From the NCBI GenBank assembly GCA_020853025.1, contig JADYZP010000028.1, forward strand, positions 62,001-126,000: a stretch of DNA of 64,000 nt, given 5' to 3'. Positions within the stretch are counted from its first letter, which is position 1. The number at the start of each line of letters is the position of its first letter. This document shows, piece by piece, positions 30,872 through 40,592 of this stretch. This DNA is from Burkholderiales bacterium (GTDB taxonomy: Bacteria > Pseudomonadota > Gammaproteobacteria > Burkholderiales > Casimicrobiaceae). A program made the translations under genes and the position numbers. Below the pieces are notes generated by a model. That model worked only from the letters and a program-made list of their open reading frames with translations. It made no database searches and was not told the origin of the DNA.

Positions 30872-31052
30872 GGAGGCACATTGCGCCGTGTGCAGGCACG
30901 CGCACGGCGCGCACGCGACGCGGCTCCCCGCGTGCGCAACTGGCACGGTCATTGCACGCAGGGTCTGGCAGGCGGTCCCGAAGGCGGTCTCTGGATGCCG
31001 CCTACATTTCGCACGTCGCAGAGAATGCATGCCGCGCTTTTGAGAGCCCATC

Positions 31053-31595
31053 ATGACCCACCTATTCATCGTCGACGACGAGGTCAATGTACTCAACTCG
31101 TTGCGTCGCATGCTGCTCAACGTTGCCGGGGCGCCAGTGCTGCCGGACCTGCGCGTATCGGTGTTCGTGTCCCCCGTGGAGGCTTTGATCCACATCAACA
31201 AGCAAAGCGTCGATCTCGTGATCTCCGACTATCGGATGCCGGAGATGGATGGCGTGGCTTTTCTCGCCCGCGTCAGGGACCTGCAGCCCGACACGGCGCG
31301 GATCATGTTGAGCGCGTGCACGGACATGGACGCCGTCGTGCGCGCAATCAACGAAGCGAATATCTTCCGTTTCGTGAGCAAGCCCTGGTCGGACGACGAG
31401 CTCAAGTCGGCCATCGTGCAGGTGCTGGCACACCGCCATCTGCTGCTCGAGAATCGCCATCTCGCCAACGAGGTGCGCTGCCAGCGCGGCGTCATCTCGC
31501 GGCAGCAGGTCGAGCTTGCGCTGCTCGAGCGCGAGTCGCCCGGCATCACCCGCGTGCGCTGGACCGAGGACGGCGGCGTCCTGATGGACGACTGA
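31053..31595 (+). CDS. Response regulator with receiver domain
   Basis: A 180-residue protein. Residues 1 to about 125 are a CheY-like receiver with the acidic pair in FIVDDE, the phospho-acceptor Asp59 in LVISDYRMPEMDG, and the conserved Thr/Ser and Lys positions (MLSA and VSKPW). The C-terminal part (about 130-180) is a short helical extension without a DNA-binding or HD-GYP domain. It overlaps operationally with the next gene: the histidine kinase GTG starts one base after this stop. The pair is likely a two-component unit whose output is protein-protein interaction. Confidence 0.85.
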   Translation: MTHLFIVDDEVNVLNSLRRMLLNVAGAPVLPDLRVSVFVSPVEALIHINKQSVDLVISDYRMPEMDGVAFLARVRDLQPDTARIMLSACTDMDAVVRAINEANIFRFVSKPWSDDELKSAIVQVLAHRHLLLENRHLANEVRCQRGVISRQQVELALLERESPGITRVRWTEDGGVLMDD

Positions 31596-31596
31596 C

Positions 31597-33156
31597 GTGG
31601 TCGTCGTATCGAACGCGCCGGGTTCGGACGTCCGCAAGCGCACCGGCAAGCGCGTGGAGGCCGCAGACGGCATGAGCGTGCCCAAACCCGATGCCGGCAC
31701 CGGCAGGCTCGACGACTTCGCGTGGGTCTACGCGCTCTACGAGCTCGGACAGACCGTCGCCAACGGCGCCGAGCCCATGCGCGTCCAGCAGGATATCCTC
31801 GAGCACATCGTGAAGGGTTTCGAGGCGCAAAGCGGTTCCATCGCACTGCTCGTCGACGGCACCGATGACGTCCTCGCCATCGCCGCGGGCACCGATCTTC
31901 CACCCGGTACCGTGGGCAGCCGCCTGCCATGCGGCGTCGGCGTGTTCGGCCACGTCGTGGCGACCGGCCAGCCCGTGTTGATCAATGGTGACGTCGCGGA
32001 GACCGGCCTGCCGCTGCGGCTGCACGAGCGGCGCGACCGGTTGACGCACTCGGCGATGTGCTGGCCGCTGCGGATCCGGGAACGGATCATAGGCGCCGTC
32101 GCCGTGAATCGCGCCCCCGACGTGGCGCGCTACACGCGTGAGGACCTGGACCGCGGACAGGTGCTGACCAGCCTGCTGGCGTTCGTGATCGCCAACCACC
32201 GGATGCACGTCGAGCGCGAGAACCGGATTGTCGAGCTGTCAACCCTCAACGCGACGATGCAGCGCATGAACGCAGCACTGGAGGAGACGCAGGAGCAGCT
32301 GATCCGGTCCGAGAAGATGGCGTCGATCGGCCAGATCGCGGCCGGCGTCGCGCACGAGATCAACAACCCGATAGGCTTCGTGCTGTCGAACCTCGGCACG
32401 CTCGGCAGCTACTTGGGACAGCTGTTCGCGCTGCTCGATGTCTACATCGACGCCGAGCGGCCGCTGCCGGCGCCGCTCGTACCGCCGCTCGATCGCGCGC
32501 GCGCGCTGCGCGAGAAGTCCGACTTGACGTTCCTCCGCGGCGACATCGACGCGCTAATGGACGAATCGCGCGACGGCATCCTGCGCGTCAAGCACATCGT
32601 GCAGGACCTCAAGGACTTCTCGCGCGGGGGTAGCGAGGAGGCCTGGGAAACGGTGAGCGTGCACGACGCGCTGGACCGCACCCTCAATATCCTGCACAAC
32701 GAGACCAAGTACAAGGCACGCATCGATACACACTATGGCGAGCTGCCGGAGATCGTGTGCGTGCCGTCGCGCCTGCACCAGGTGTTCCTCAACCTGGTGG
32801 TCAACGCCGCGCAGTCGATCACGGAGAGCGGCACGATCACGATTTCGACCGGCACCGAGGGTGGCGATGCGTGGATCCGGTTTGAGGACAGCGGATGCGG
32901 CATTCCGCCGGAGAACATGGACCGCCTGTTCGAGCCTTTTTTCACGACCAAGCCCGTAGGGCAGGGGACGGGGCTCGGCCTGTCCGTGTCCAGCTCGATC
33001 GTGCAGCGTCACGGCGGTCGGATCGAGGTCGAGAGCGAAGTCGGCCGCGGTTCGCGTTTCACCGTGCATCTGCCGCTGCGGCAGGCGGCGACGCCATGGT
33101 CGGTCCCCGAGGACGTGCAGGCGGGCCCGCGAGGAACACCGGTGCAATGCATGTGA
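31597..33156 (+). CDS. GAF-domain sensor histidine kinase
   Basis: A protein of about 519 residues. A GAF domain spans about 40-195; a coiled coil leads into the HisKA domain with the phospho-His in GVAHEINNPIGF. HATPase_c follows with the N box (FLNLVVNAAQSI), G1 (DSGCGIPP) and G2 (GTGLGLSVSS). No membrane segments are present, so it is a cytosolic sensor; the GAF ligand is unknown. It follows the response regulator by one base. The GTG at 31597 is the outermost start; an ATG at 31672 (MSVPKPDAG) is a reasonable alternative. Confidence 0.88.
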   Translation: MVVVSNAPGSDVRKRTGKRVEAADGMSVPKPDAGTGRLDDFAWVYALYELGQTVANGAEPMRVQQDILEHIVKGFEAQSGSIALLVDGTDDVLAIAAGTDLPPGTVGSRLPCGVGVFGHVVATGQPVLINGDVAETGLPLRLHERRDRLTHSAMCWPLRIRERIIGAVAVNRAPDVARYTREDLDRGQVLTSLLAFVIANHRMHVERENRIVELSTLNATMQRMNAALEETQEQLIRSEKMASIGQIAAGVAHEINNPIGFVLSNLGTLGSYLGQLFALLDVYIDAERPLPAPLVPPLDRARALREKSDLTFLRGDIDALMDESRDGILRVKHIVQDLKDFSRGGSEEAWETVSVHDALDRTLNILHNETKYKARIDTHYGELPEIVCVPSRLHQVFLNLVVNAAQSITESGTITISTGTEGGDAWIRFEDSGCGIPPENMDRLFEPFFTTKPVGQGTGLGLSVSSSIVQRHGGRIEVESEVGRGSRFTVHLPLRQAATPWSVPEDVQAGPRGTPVQCM

Positions 33157-33394
33157 CGTAGAGCCTGCGGCTGGCTGCTGGCGACCAGCAACGCGGTGGG
33201 GGGCCGGCGAAAATGCGCGCCGCGCAGCATCAGCCGATCTGCTTCGCGATGCGGCTACGGGAGATGCGCATGCGACTGCCGCAGGCGGGCCTTTCGGCCA
33301 ACACCGTGCGAGTCCAGGCGACGCGTCCGAAGCGAGGCGCGATTCGCGTCTGATGCGTGGTCGCGAGGGGTGCCGGATAAGGACCGCTGTCGGC
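33157..33394. other. Intergenic tail after the histidine kinase gene
   Basis: About 240 bp without a supported gene between the kinase stop and the IS30-type remnant. Confidence 0.4.
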
Positions 33395-33545
33395 CCGCCG
33401 GCCACGGAAACCTCTGGCGCACCATGGGGCATTGCTCCGCCCATCGTCATACGGTCCTCGAGTTGAAGTTGCTGATACTGTTCTGTGTTGGCCATGTGCA
33501 CACCTTACTCTGTTAGGTGTTGCACTCCAGATTTGAGGCCGCCCC
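33395..33545 (-). mobile_element. IS30-type transposase N-terminal remnant
   Basis: On the minus strand a start with an upstream AAGG gives MANTEQYQQLQLEDRMTM, the N-terminus of IS30-family transposases (YQQLxxEDR), after which similarity ends at once. The 40 bp before it, including TGGAGTGCAACACC, looks like the outer end of such an element. No opposite end or target duplication was located. Confidence 0.5.
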
Positions 33546-33616
33546 GGTAAAGTGCTCGGTCGATTCATCACCGCCCCCTGCGCACATGGTCTCCCACCAT
33601 TCGAGTGTGCGGAGGC

Positions 33617-34789
33617 TTACCCCTTGATAACGGCCAAGGGTAGCAACTCGATTTGTACGTCGACCAGATCAACCTGGTTTCGCATCACCTCATCGATATC
33701 CTTGTAAGACCCCGGTGCCTCATCCAGGTCTTCCCGGTGGCGGATGGTGTGCAAGATGCCGCGGTCCTTGAGAGTCTTTACCTCTTCTTTCAAGTCTAAT
33801 GTCTTGCGGGCCTTTGCCCGGCTCATGATTCTGCCGGCACCATGGGCACACGATTCGAAAGACTGTGCCTCGCCTTTACCCTTCACGAGAAAAGACCGCG
33901 TGCCCTGAGAGCCGGGGATCATGCCCCATTCCCCTTTGCGGGCCCGCGTCGCGCCTTTTCGATGCACGATGACCGTCTCGCCGAAATGCTCCTCCTCGGT
34001 GGCAAAGTTGTGCGGCTTATTGATGAAATCCGCAAATTCGACGTCGGAGAGCACTTCTCTGAATGCCGACTTTACCCGCTCCATCATCAGCTTTCTGTTG
34101 GCCAGAGCAAATTCGAGGCAGTAGTTCATTTCATTCCGATACAGTTCGAAATATTCAGAGGATTCCGGGATATATGCCAAGTCCTGGGAGACATCCTCGC
34201 CGGCTTCCTTATTTAATTGTCTTGCCACGTCATCGTAATGATTGGCGACCGTGAAACCGATGTTGCGGGAGCCGGAGTGGATCATGATCCAGATATAGCC
34301 ATCTGAGCCTTTTTGTATTTCGATGAAATGGTTGCCTCCCCCCAATGTGCCGATCTGATACAGGGCGCTTTCGTACTCCTGAGCGACGATGGGCAACTCC
34401 CCTCTCTTTTCGGGCATCCATGCTTCGTCCTGACGCGTTTTGTGATGATTGAAACCCACCGGAACGGTGTTGCGAATGACGCCCATGATGGCCTTCAGAT
34501 CCGCGGTTGCGACATCGGTCAGATTGGTCCGTAAGGAGCACATGCCGCAGCCGATATCCACACCGACGGCGTTGGGTACGATGGCACCCTGGGTGGCCAG
34601 GATGGCCCCGATCGGCATACCGTAACCCTGGTGGGTATCCGGCATGATGGCGATGTGCTTGAAGGCAAATGGAAGGTTTGCCAGATTTCGCGCCTGCTCC
34701 AGCGCCCCCTCATCCATCTGATCCGCTTCCAGCCACAGCTTTATCGGAAGTCTCTCCGTTTCAATGATTGTTTTTCCGTTAGCGTGCAT
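33617..34789 (-). CDS. rtcB: RNA-splicing ligase RtcB
   Basis: A 390-residue GTP-dependent RNA ligase that joins 2',3'-cyclic phosphate (or 3'-phosphate) and 5'-OH RNA ends in RNA repair. The Mn2+ ligands and catalytic residues are visible: VGVDIGCGM (Asp and Cys), GGGNHFIE, IHSGSRNIG, HRKGATRA and the guanylylated His in SCAHGAGR. The start at 34789 (MHANGKTII) has GGAGAGG before it; an ATG 18 bp upstream is less likely. Its GC and codon use are visibly lower than those of its neighbours. It is flanked by IS30-type and IS91-type remnants, which suggests acquisition by transfer. No archease or RtcR gene is adjacent. Confidence 0.93.
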   Translation of the reverse strand: MHANGKTIIETERLPIKLWLEADQMDEGALEQARNLANLPFAFKHIAIMPDTHQGYGMPIGAILATQGAIVPNAVGVDIGCGMCSLRTNLTDVATADLKAIMGVIRNTVPVGFNHHKTRQDEAWMPEKRGELPIVAQEYESALYQIGTLGGGNHFIEIQKGSDGYIWIMIHSGSRNIGFTVANHYDDVARQLNKEAGEDVSQDLAYIPESSEYFELYRNEMNYCLEFALANRKLMMERVKSAFREVLSDVEFADFINKPHNFATEEEHFGETVIVHRKGATRARKGEWGMIPGSQGTRSFLVKGKGEAQSFESCAHGAGRIMSRAKARKTLDLKEEVKTLKDRGILHTIRHREDLDEAPGSYKDIDEVMRNQVDLVDVQIELLPLAVIKG

Positions 34790-35149
34790 GGCCTCTCCGT
34801 GTTTCACTGAAGACGAGTCTCCGGGCGATCTTTTGATAATGCAGCCACCGCTGCATCGAGATGAACAGACGCAACACGAGCAGGAATTGAGCGCTACCCA
34901 CGGTTTGATGCCAGGGCTTTACGCAATGAGCCTTTTTTCGTATCCGAGTGCGACCAGGCGCTGGCCCCGACACCGGATAAAAATCCGGAAAGGAGCACTT
35001 GGACGGTCGATGAAGCATCACATCTGCGCGATGCTTTTCGGACGATGCAGTCTCTAAATGAGGAGCGATACTGGCAATGCTATTCGTCGCTAGCTCGATT
35101 CTATCGCTCTGATTGGCCGAACGGGCGGAAGGGCAGTGGACTGTTTGGA
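34790..35149. other. Intergenic region upstream of rtcB
   Basis: About 360 bp with no supported gene. A small hairpin (CCGGAT-AAAA-ATCCGG, 34973-34988) is present. It probably holds the rtcB promoter, but no clear -35/-10 pair was fixed. Confidence 0.4.
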
Positions 35150-35600
35150 CCGATTGCGGTGAGGGACATAGTATCAAAGGAAGTGAAAAGGCTCGTGGAC
35201 ACACAAGTGGGAACACTTCGCAGATGCCGACGGGCAGCAGCGCCCAGGCGTGGCGGCAGGAGCCGGGACGCAGCGACTCCGCGCGCATAGCGCATGGGGA
35301 TGCGACCGGGGCGAATCGCCGCCAGAGGCCGACACGCGAGCCGTGCAGGAAAAGACCCGTCCAAGGAGGTCGAACGGGCGGCACGGCGGTGGGCCGGTTC
35401 GGCGGCACCAGCAAGGCGAGGCGGTCGATCAGCTCCAGCGGGGTCAGGAACAGCGGACCATTCCCGTCCGGACCAGGCTTGGTGCTGTCGTAGCGCAAGC
35501 GCTTGGAATCGACTTCGTGCAGCCGGTCCAATGCGACGGTAGCCAGGCGAAAGTTGCGCACCGCGCCCGTGCAAAGCCATTCACGAGCACGCCGCACGTT
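35150..35600 (-). mobile_element. IS91-type transposase remnant (minus strand)
   Basis: The minus strand encodes ALDRLHEVDSKRLRYDSTKP, GPLFLTPLELIDRLALLVPP and, further on, RHAWALL and EVFPLVCP. This is the order seen in the C-terminal part of IS91-family (Y2) transposases, in which that last part normally continues into a zinc-binding CPxCG motif. Frames shift and the catalytic tyrosines are absent. A related remnant lies at 36.9 kb in opposite orientation. Confidence 0.55.
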
Positions 35601-35874
35601 CGTCGTCGTGCCGGCCGCGGAACTCGTTGTCCCCGGCGCGCGCTTCGTGCCGGAAATAGAGCGCTGGAACTCCCGTACTGCGACGAAGGAAACCACGCAG
35701 CCGAGCTTGATCAACGCAGCGGAGTTACGCGGAGTTACACCATACGCATCGATGCGAGTCCGCTGCAGAAGGGCCAAGGGTGCCCGACCACGATCATTGC
35801 GGCCCGCGCAGAGAAAGAGTACGGTTCAATCTGGTTACGCCGGCCCCCTGGAGTCCACCGCGAAGGAGATCGCC

Positions 35875-36830
35875 GTGTTCCGGATCGAAAGGTCGCAACT
35901 CCCGGCACTGGTCTTCACCGCCATGCTCGGCGTGTACGGCATACCGCTGAACGCAGCCACCAATCTGCTTACCAATCCCGGATTCGACTCGAATCTGTCG
36001 GGATGGGAAAACAGATTTGCGAGGCCGGTGAGTTGGAGCAATGTCGATGCGGATGGAAACACCGCGTCCGGTTCGGCACTTACGACGAACGACACCCGTC
36101 CCAGCACCGGCGGTACGCCGACGGCTCTGAGGCAGTGTATTCAAGCTGCCCCGCTGACGACCTACCATTTCGGCGGCCAAGTTCGCGTCGCGAGCGGACA
36201 ACCGACCGACACCACGGGATACATCTATGCGTGGAGATTTTCTTCTGACGACTGCAGTGGACCTACTCAAGCCATAGAAGGCACCCCCCGGCGACCACGA
36301 CCGTCTTCGCCACGTATTCCGGCATCATCGAGACGAACGGGTCGACCAAGAGCCTGCTGGTGTCGTTCGGGGTCTACAAGCCCGACGGCGTCACCGCCGA
36401 CGCCTCCGCCTACTTCGACAACCTGTACGTCCACGCAGGCATGCCGGTCGGTGGTCACGCCATCAACCACCTGCTGTCGGGTGCCTGGTTCGACCCGGCC
36501 ACCTCCGGCCAAGGCTTTTTCTTCGATATCGTGTCGAGCACCAAGTTGTTTTTTGGTAGTTGGTTTACCTGGACCGCGGTCGCGGGGCAGTACGACTGGG
36601 TGACTTTCCAGGGCAACTACAGCGGCAAAAGCGATACGGCGACGGTGCCGATCTACCGCAGCAGCGGCGGCATGTTCAACAATCCGGCGCCGGTCACCAC
36701 GGTAGCCGTCGGCACCGCGACCTTCACCTTCCACAGTTGCACGCAGGGCCAGTTGGCCTTCGCCTTCTCCGGCGGTCCCAGCGGCAGCATTCCGCTGACT
36801 CGCCTGACCCCGCCGCCGCCGGGCTGCTGA
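35875..36830 (+). pseudogene. Secreted surface-type protein, out of frame at a C6 tract
   Basis: The GTG at 35875 follows AAGGAG. The first frame gives a signal peptide (ending about NAA) and a domain resembling carbohydrate-binding modules (NLLTNPGFDSNLSGWEN, TYHFGGQVRV, GYIYAWRF). At 36284-36289 a run of six Cs shifts the frame. With seven Cs the protein would continue PPATTTVFATYSG, VSFGVYKPDG, SAYFDNLYVHAG, then a domain with AWFDPATSGQGFFFDI and FFGSWFTWTA to a stop at 36830, about 318 residues in all. Function unknown. It lies between two inverted IS91-type remnants. The lesion may be real, phase-variable, or a sequencing error. Confidence 0.7.
36284..36289 (+). repeat. C6 homopolymer at the frameshift of the surface protein
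   Basis: GGCACCCCCCGG: six Cs put the two halves of the gene out of frame; seven would restore it. Confidence 0.7.
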
Positions 36831-36876
36831 CAACTCAATCATTTACCGGACGCCTAGGCCACCAGTTGAGAAAAAT

Positions 36877-37060
36877 GGGCTGTTGCGCCAGGCCACCCTT
36901 CGCCTTGGACCGACTGCGCGAACTCGATCCCGAACGCTTGCTCTAAGAGAGCACCAATCCCGACCCGGGGGAGAACGCTCCGCTGCGCCTCACGCCACTC
37001 GAACTGCTCGCCGCCTCGCCGCCTCGCCGCCTTGGTGCGCGCCCGCGGAGGGCGGCGCAG
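36877..37060 (+). mobile_element. IS91-type transposase remnant (plus strand)
   Basis: The plus strand reads FALDRLRELDPERLL, a TAA stop, then ESTNPDPGENAPLRLTPLEL, the same region of an IS91-type transposase as the minus-strand remnant at 35.4 kb. It is degraded and in opposite orientation. Confidence 0.55.
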
Positions 37061-37118
37061 GGGTCCCGCCTGCGGACTTGAACCGCCCCGGGATTCCCGG
37101 AGACTCCAATGGCGAGCA

Positions 37119-39941
37119 TCACCTGCCCCGTCGGCCATTCTGGAGGCCCCAAGCGCGCAGCGCCAGCTTGCGCAGCTCGCCAAACCACAGCACGGTGCTG
37201 CCCATGGCCACGCACACGGCCCATTGTTCAAGGCTCAGCGGCACCGCGCCGAACGCCACGTTGAGCAGGTGGATGTGAACCACCGCCACCTGCAGGACGA
37301 CCGACAGCGCGATGGCGCCCCAGAGCCAGGGGTTGACGAACAGATGGTGGAAGGCACTGATGGTTTCGGAGCGCGCATTGAAGCAGTTGAACAGCTGGGC
37401 GAACACCAGCACCGTGAATCCGGCGGTGCGGGCGTTGTCCAGATCGTTGGTGCCTTCGATCAGCCCGCCCGGCAGGTACAGGTCGATCGTGAGCAGTGTC
37501 GCCAGCGCCATCACCAGGCCGATCTCGACCACGCCCCGCCACATGCGCGCGTCGATGGCGCGCTCGGTCGGCTTGCGTGGCTTGCGCGCCATCACGTCGT
37601 CCGTCTCGGGGTCCACGCCCATCGCCAGCGCCGGGCCGGAATCGGTGATGAGGTTGATCCACAGGATCTGCGTCGCCAGCAAGGGCAGCACGACGGCTTC
37701 ACCGCCGCCGCTGAGGCCGATCACGCTGGCGCCCACCACGCCTAGGAACACCGTCAGCACCTCGCCCATGTTGGACGACAGCAGGTAGCGCAGGAACTTG
37801 CGGATGTTGTCGAAGATGCCGCGGCCTTCGCGCACCGCCTCGACGATGGTGGCGAAGTTGTCGTCGGCGAGGATCATCTTCGCGGCCTCTTTGGTGACCT
37901 CGGTGCCGGTGATGCCCATGGCCACGCCGATGTCGGCCGACTTCAGCGCCGGCGCATCGTTGACGCCGTCGCCGGTCATCGCGACGATGTTGCCGTCGGC
38001 CTGCAGCGCATCGACGATGCGCAGCTTGTGCACCGGCGCCACGCGCGCGTAGACCGAGGTCACGCGCACTGCTGCGGCGAGGCCGGCGGCGTCGAGTTCA
38101 TCGAGCTCGTCCCCGGTCAGCGCCATCGCGCCCGGCTCGACGATGCCGAGGTCGACGGCGATGCGCGCCGCCGTGCGCGGGTGGTCGCCGGTGATCATGA
38201 TCACGCGGATGCCGGCCCGGTGCGCCTCGCGGATGGCCGCCGCAGCCTCGGGCCGCGGCGGGTCGATGATGCCGACGGTGCCGACGAAAATCAGCTCGCG
38301 CTCGAGATCGGGCGAAGCCTCGGCCGGCTCGCCGGGGGCCAGCGGACGGTAGGCGACGGCGAGCGTGCGCAAGGCCTCGTCGGTGAGCCGGGCCACGCCG
38401 GCGAGAGCGCGCGCTCGCAGTGCGTCGTCGAGCGTCACGATGTCCATGCCGACGCGTGCACGCGTGCAGTGTTCGAGCAGCACGTCGGGGGCGCCTTTCG
38501 TGATGACGACGATCTCGCCGCCGTGCTCGCGGTCGCGTTCGATGGTCGACATCATCTTGCGGTCCGACGTAAACGGGACCTCGCCGATGCGCTCGAAGCG
38601 GCGCTCGCGCCGCTCGGTCGCACCGAGCTTGCGCTCGGCGACGAGGAAGGCGGCTTCGGTGGGGTCGCCCTGGATCTCCCATCGGCCGTCATCGTCCTGG
38701 CGCAAGTCGGCGTTGCCCGCCAGGCTGCCACCGCTGAGCACCACGATCTGCTCGTTCAGCAAGGCGCCGGGTTGGATCGCCGCGCCCTCGAATTCGACCT
38801 TGCCCTCGGGCGCGTAGCCCACGCCGGTGACGAGCGTGTCCCCGGAGGCGGTCACGACCCGCTGGATCGTCATCGCGGATCGTGTTAGCGTGCCGGTCTT
38901 GTCGGAGCAGATCACCGAAGCGGAACCCAGCGTCTCCACCGACGACAGCTTCTTCACGATGGCCTTGCGCCTGGCCATGCGTTGCACGCCCATCGCGAGC
39001 ACCACCGACAGGATCGCCGGCAGCCCTTCGGGCACCGCGGCCACCGCCAGCGATACGCCGAGCAGCAGCACGGTGATCAGATCGGAGGCGCCCCGGATGT
39101 CGGACATCAGCACGATCGTGACGACGACGACCGCGGCAATGATCACGACCGCGATACCGAGCATGCGGCCAATGCGGCTGACCTCCTTCTGCAACGGCGT
39201 GGCCTCGTCGATGGTGGCATCGAGCATGCTGGCGATCGACCCCATCTCGGTGTCCATGCCGGTCGCAGTGACGACGCCCCGGCCAGTGCCTTGTGCGACC
39301 GCCGTGCCCTTGAACACCATGTTCAGCCGGTCGCCGAGCGGCGTCGGCGCCGGCAGCGTGGCCACGTCCTTGAGCACCGCCTCGCTTTCGCCGGTGAGCG
39401 AGGCCTCCTGCACGCGCAGCGTGGCGGCGCGCAGCAGCCGCGCATCGGCGCCGACGAGGTCGCCTTCGTCGAGCTCCAGCAGGTCGCCGGCCACGAGTTC
39501 GGCACTCGCAATGCGCAACAGCTGGCCATCGCGCAGCACCGTGCAGGTGGCGCTTGTCATGCCGGCCAGTGCGGCGACCGCGTTCTCGGCCTTGGCTTCC
39601 TGCGCATAGCCCAGCGCGCCGTTCAAAACGATGACCAATGCGATGACGATCGCGTCCACCGGCCAGCCCTGCCTGCCTTCGACCAGCCATGCCGCCAGCG
39701 CGGTCGCCACGGCGGCCAGCAACAGGTAAATCAGCGGATCCTGGACTTGGCCAAGGATGCGCCGCCAGGTGGGTATCGGTACCGCGGCGCGTAGTTCGTT
39801 GGGGCCATCGCGTACGAGGCGGGCGGCGGCCTCATCCGTGCCGAGTCCGCCTTCGAGGTCGGTGCCCAATGCACGAGCCACCGCTTCGGCATCGAAAAGC
39901 GAAGGGTCTTCGAGGTTCGTGTCGAACGTCACGGCGGGCAT
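37119..39941 (-). CDS. P-type cation ATPase, Ca2+ (P2A) type
   Basis: A 940-residue transporter with an N-terminal cation-ATPase domain. The actuator motif SLTGESEAV, the phosphorylation site DKTGTLTR, the nucleotide-binding KGAPDVLLE and the hinge TGDGVNDAPALK are present. Calcium-site residues of the SERCA/PMR1 class are conserved: PEGL in M4, SSNMGEV in M5, and NLITD in M6. The protein most likely exports Ca2+ (or Mn2+) from the cytoplasm using ATP. It is transcribed toward the IS91-type remnant; the next gene upstream, a BON protein, is on the same strand about 145 bp away. Confidence 0.9.
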   Translation of the reverse strand: MPAVTFDTNLEDPSLFDAEAVARALGTDLEGGLGTDEAAARLVRDGPNELRAAVPIPTWRRILGQVQDPLIYLLLAAVATALAAWLVEGRQGWPVDAIVIALVIVLNGALGYAQEAKAENAVAALAGMTSATCTVLRDGQLLRIASAELVAGDLLELDEGDLVGADARLLRAATLRVQEASLTGESEAVLKDVATLPAPTPLGDRLNMVFKGTAVAQGTGRGVVTATGMDTEMGSIASMLDATIDEATPLQKEVSRIGRMLGIAVVIIAAVVVVTIVLMSDIRGASDLITVLLLGVSLAVAAVPEGLPAILSVVLAMGVQRMARRKAIVKKLSSVETLGSASVICSDKTGTLTRSAMTIQRVVTASGDTLVTGVGYAPEGKVEFEGAAIQPGALLNEQIVVLSGGSLAGNADLRQDDDGRWEIQGDPTEAAFLVAERKLGATERRERRFERIGEVPFTSDRKMMSTIERDREHGGEIVVITKGAPDVLLEHCTRARVGMDIVTLDDALRARALAGVARLTDEALRTLAVAYRPLAPGEPAEASPDLERELIFVGTVGIIDPPRPEAAAAIREAHRAGIRVIMITGDHPRTAARIAVDLGIVEPGAMALTGDELDELDAAGLAAAVRVTSVYARVAPVHKLRIVDALQADGNIVAMTGDGVNDAPALKSADIGVAMGITGTEVTKEAAKMILADDNFATIVEAVREGRGIFDNIRKFLRYLLSSNMGEVLTVFLGVVGASVIGLSGGGEAVVLPLLATQILWINLITDSGPALAMGVDPETDDVMARKPRKPTERAIDARMWRGVVEIGLVMALATLLTIDLYLPGGLIEGTNDLDNARTAGFTVLVFAQLFNCFNARSETISAFHHLFVNPWLWGAIALSVVLQVAVVHIHLLNVAFGAVPLSLEQWAVCVAMGSTVLWFGELRKLALRAWGLQNGRRGR

Positions 39942-40085
39942 GCTCTCATGCCGGGTCGTGTACCTTCAGACTGCGCGGTCGCTGAAGTCGACGGCGGCCG
40001 GTAACCAGCCGGTGACCACGACTGGGCGCTCGAGAACGTGCCGGTCGTCCCCATCCAAGTGAGGAACTTCGCGTGGCGCGCGAGC

Positions 40086-40592
40086 CTACTTCACCTGTAG
40101 CGTCGATATAACCTCGCGAACGCCCTCGGTCGCCAGCGCCAGCGCCATCGCTCTTCCGACGAGATCGGGCGCCGCGACGGTGCCCGCGAGCGTGACGCGA
40201 CCAGCGGTGGTATCGACCGAGATAACGAGGACTGACAGTTCCGGATCGGTCGTCAGCTTGGCCTTGATCGCTGCGGTGATTCGGGCATCGGCGGTCGCAT
40301 CGGCAACGGCATCACCGAGGATGCGGGCTCGCTGGCGCACTACCTTGCCTGTCGCGGCGAGTTCCGCCTTGATGTCGTCGGCGCGCAGCTCCAGCGCTTC
40401 CAGCGTCGCGGGCAGCGCTTGTTTCGCCTGCTCGGCTACGCTCTGCGCCGACTCCAACGCCTTGCTCGCCTGCGCTCTCGCACGCCGCTCCGCCTCCAGT
40501 GGAGCCGAAACTGGGTAAGCTCTGATGTAGGACCAAAGCGCGCCCGCACCGACGATGATGCCGAGCAACAACCCGTTGAAAAACCTTCTCAT
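40086..40592 (-). CDS. Membrane-anchored BON domain protein
   Basis: A 168-residue protein with one N-terminal membrane segment (FNGLLLGIIVGAGALWSYI), a helical, Ala/Arg/Gln-rich coiled part (about 33-95) and a C-terminal BON domain (ARITAAIKAKLTTDPEL, VDTTAGRVTLAGTV, EGVREVISTLQV). BON domains bind membrane surfaces and are found in envelope-stress proteins such as OsmY. It probably acts at the periplasmic face. It precedes the P-type ATPase on the same strand. Confidence 0.8.
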   Translation of the reverse strand: MRRFFNGLLLGIIVGAGALWSYIRAYPVSAPLEAERRARAQASKALESAQSVAEQAKQALPATLEALELRADDIKAELAATGKVVRQRARILGDAVADATADARITAAIKAKLTTDPELSVLVISVDTTAGRVTLAGTVAAPDLVGRAMALALATEGVREVISTLQVK

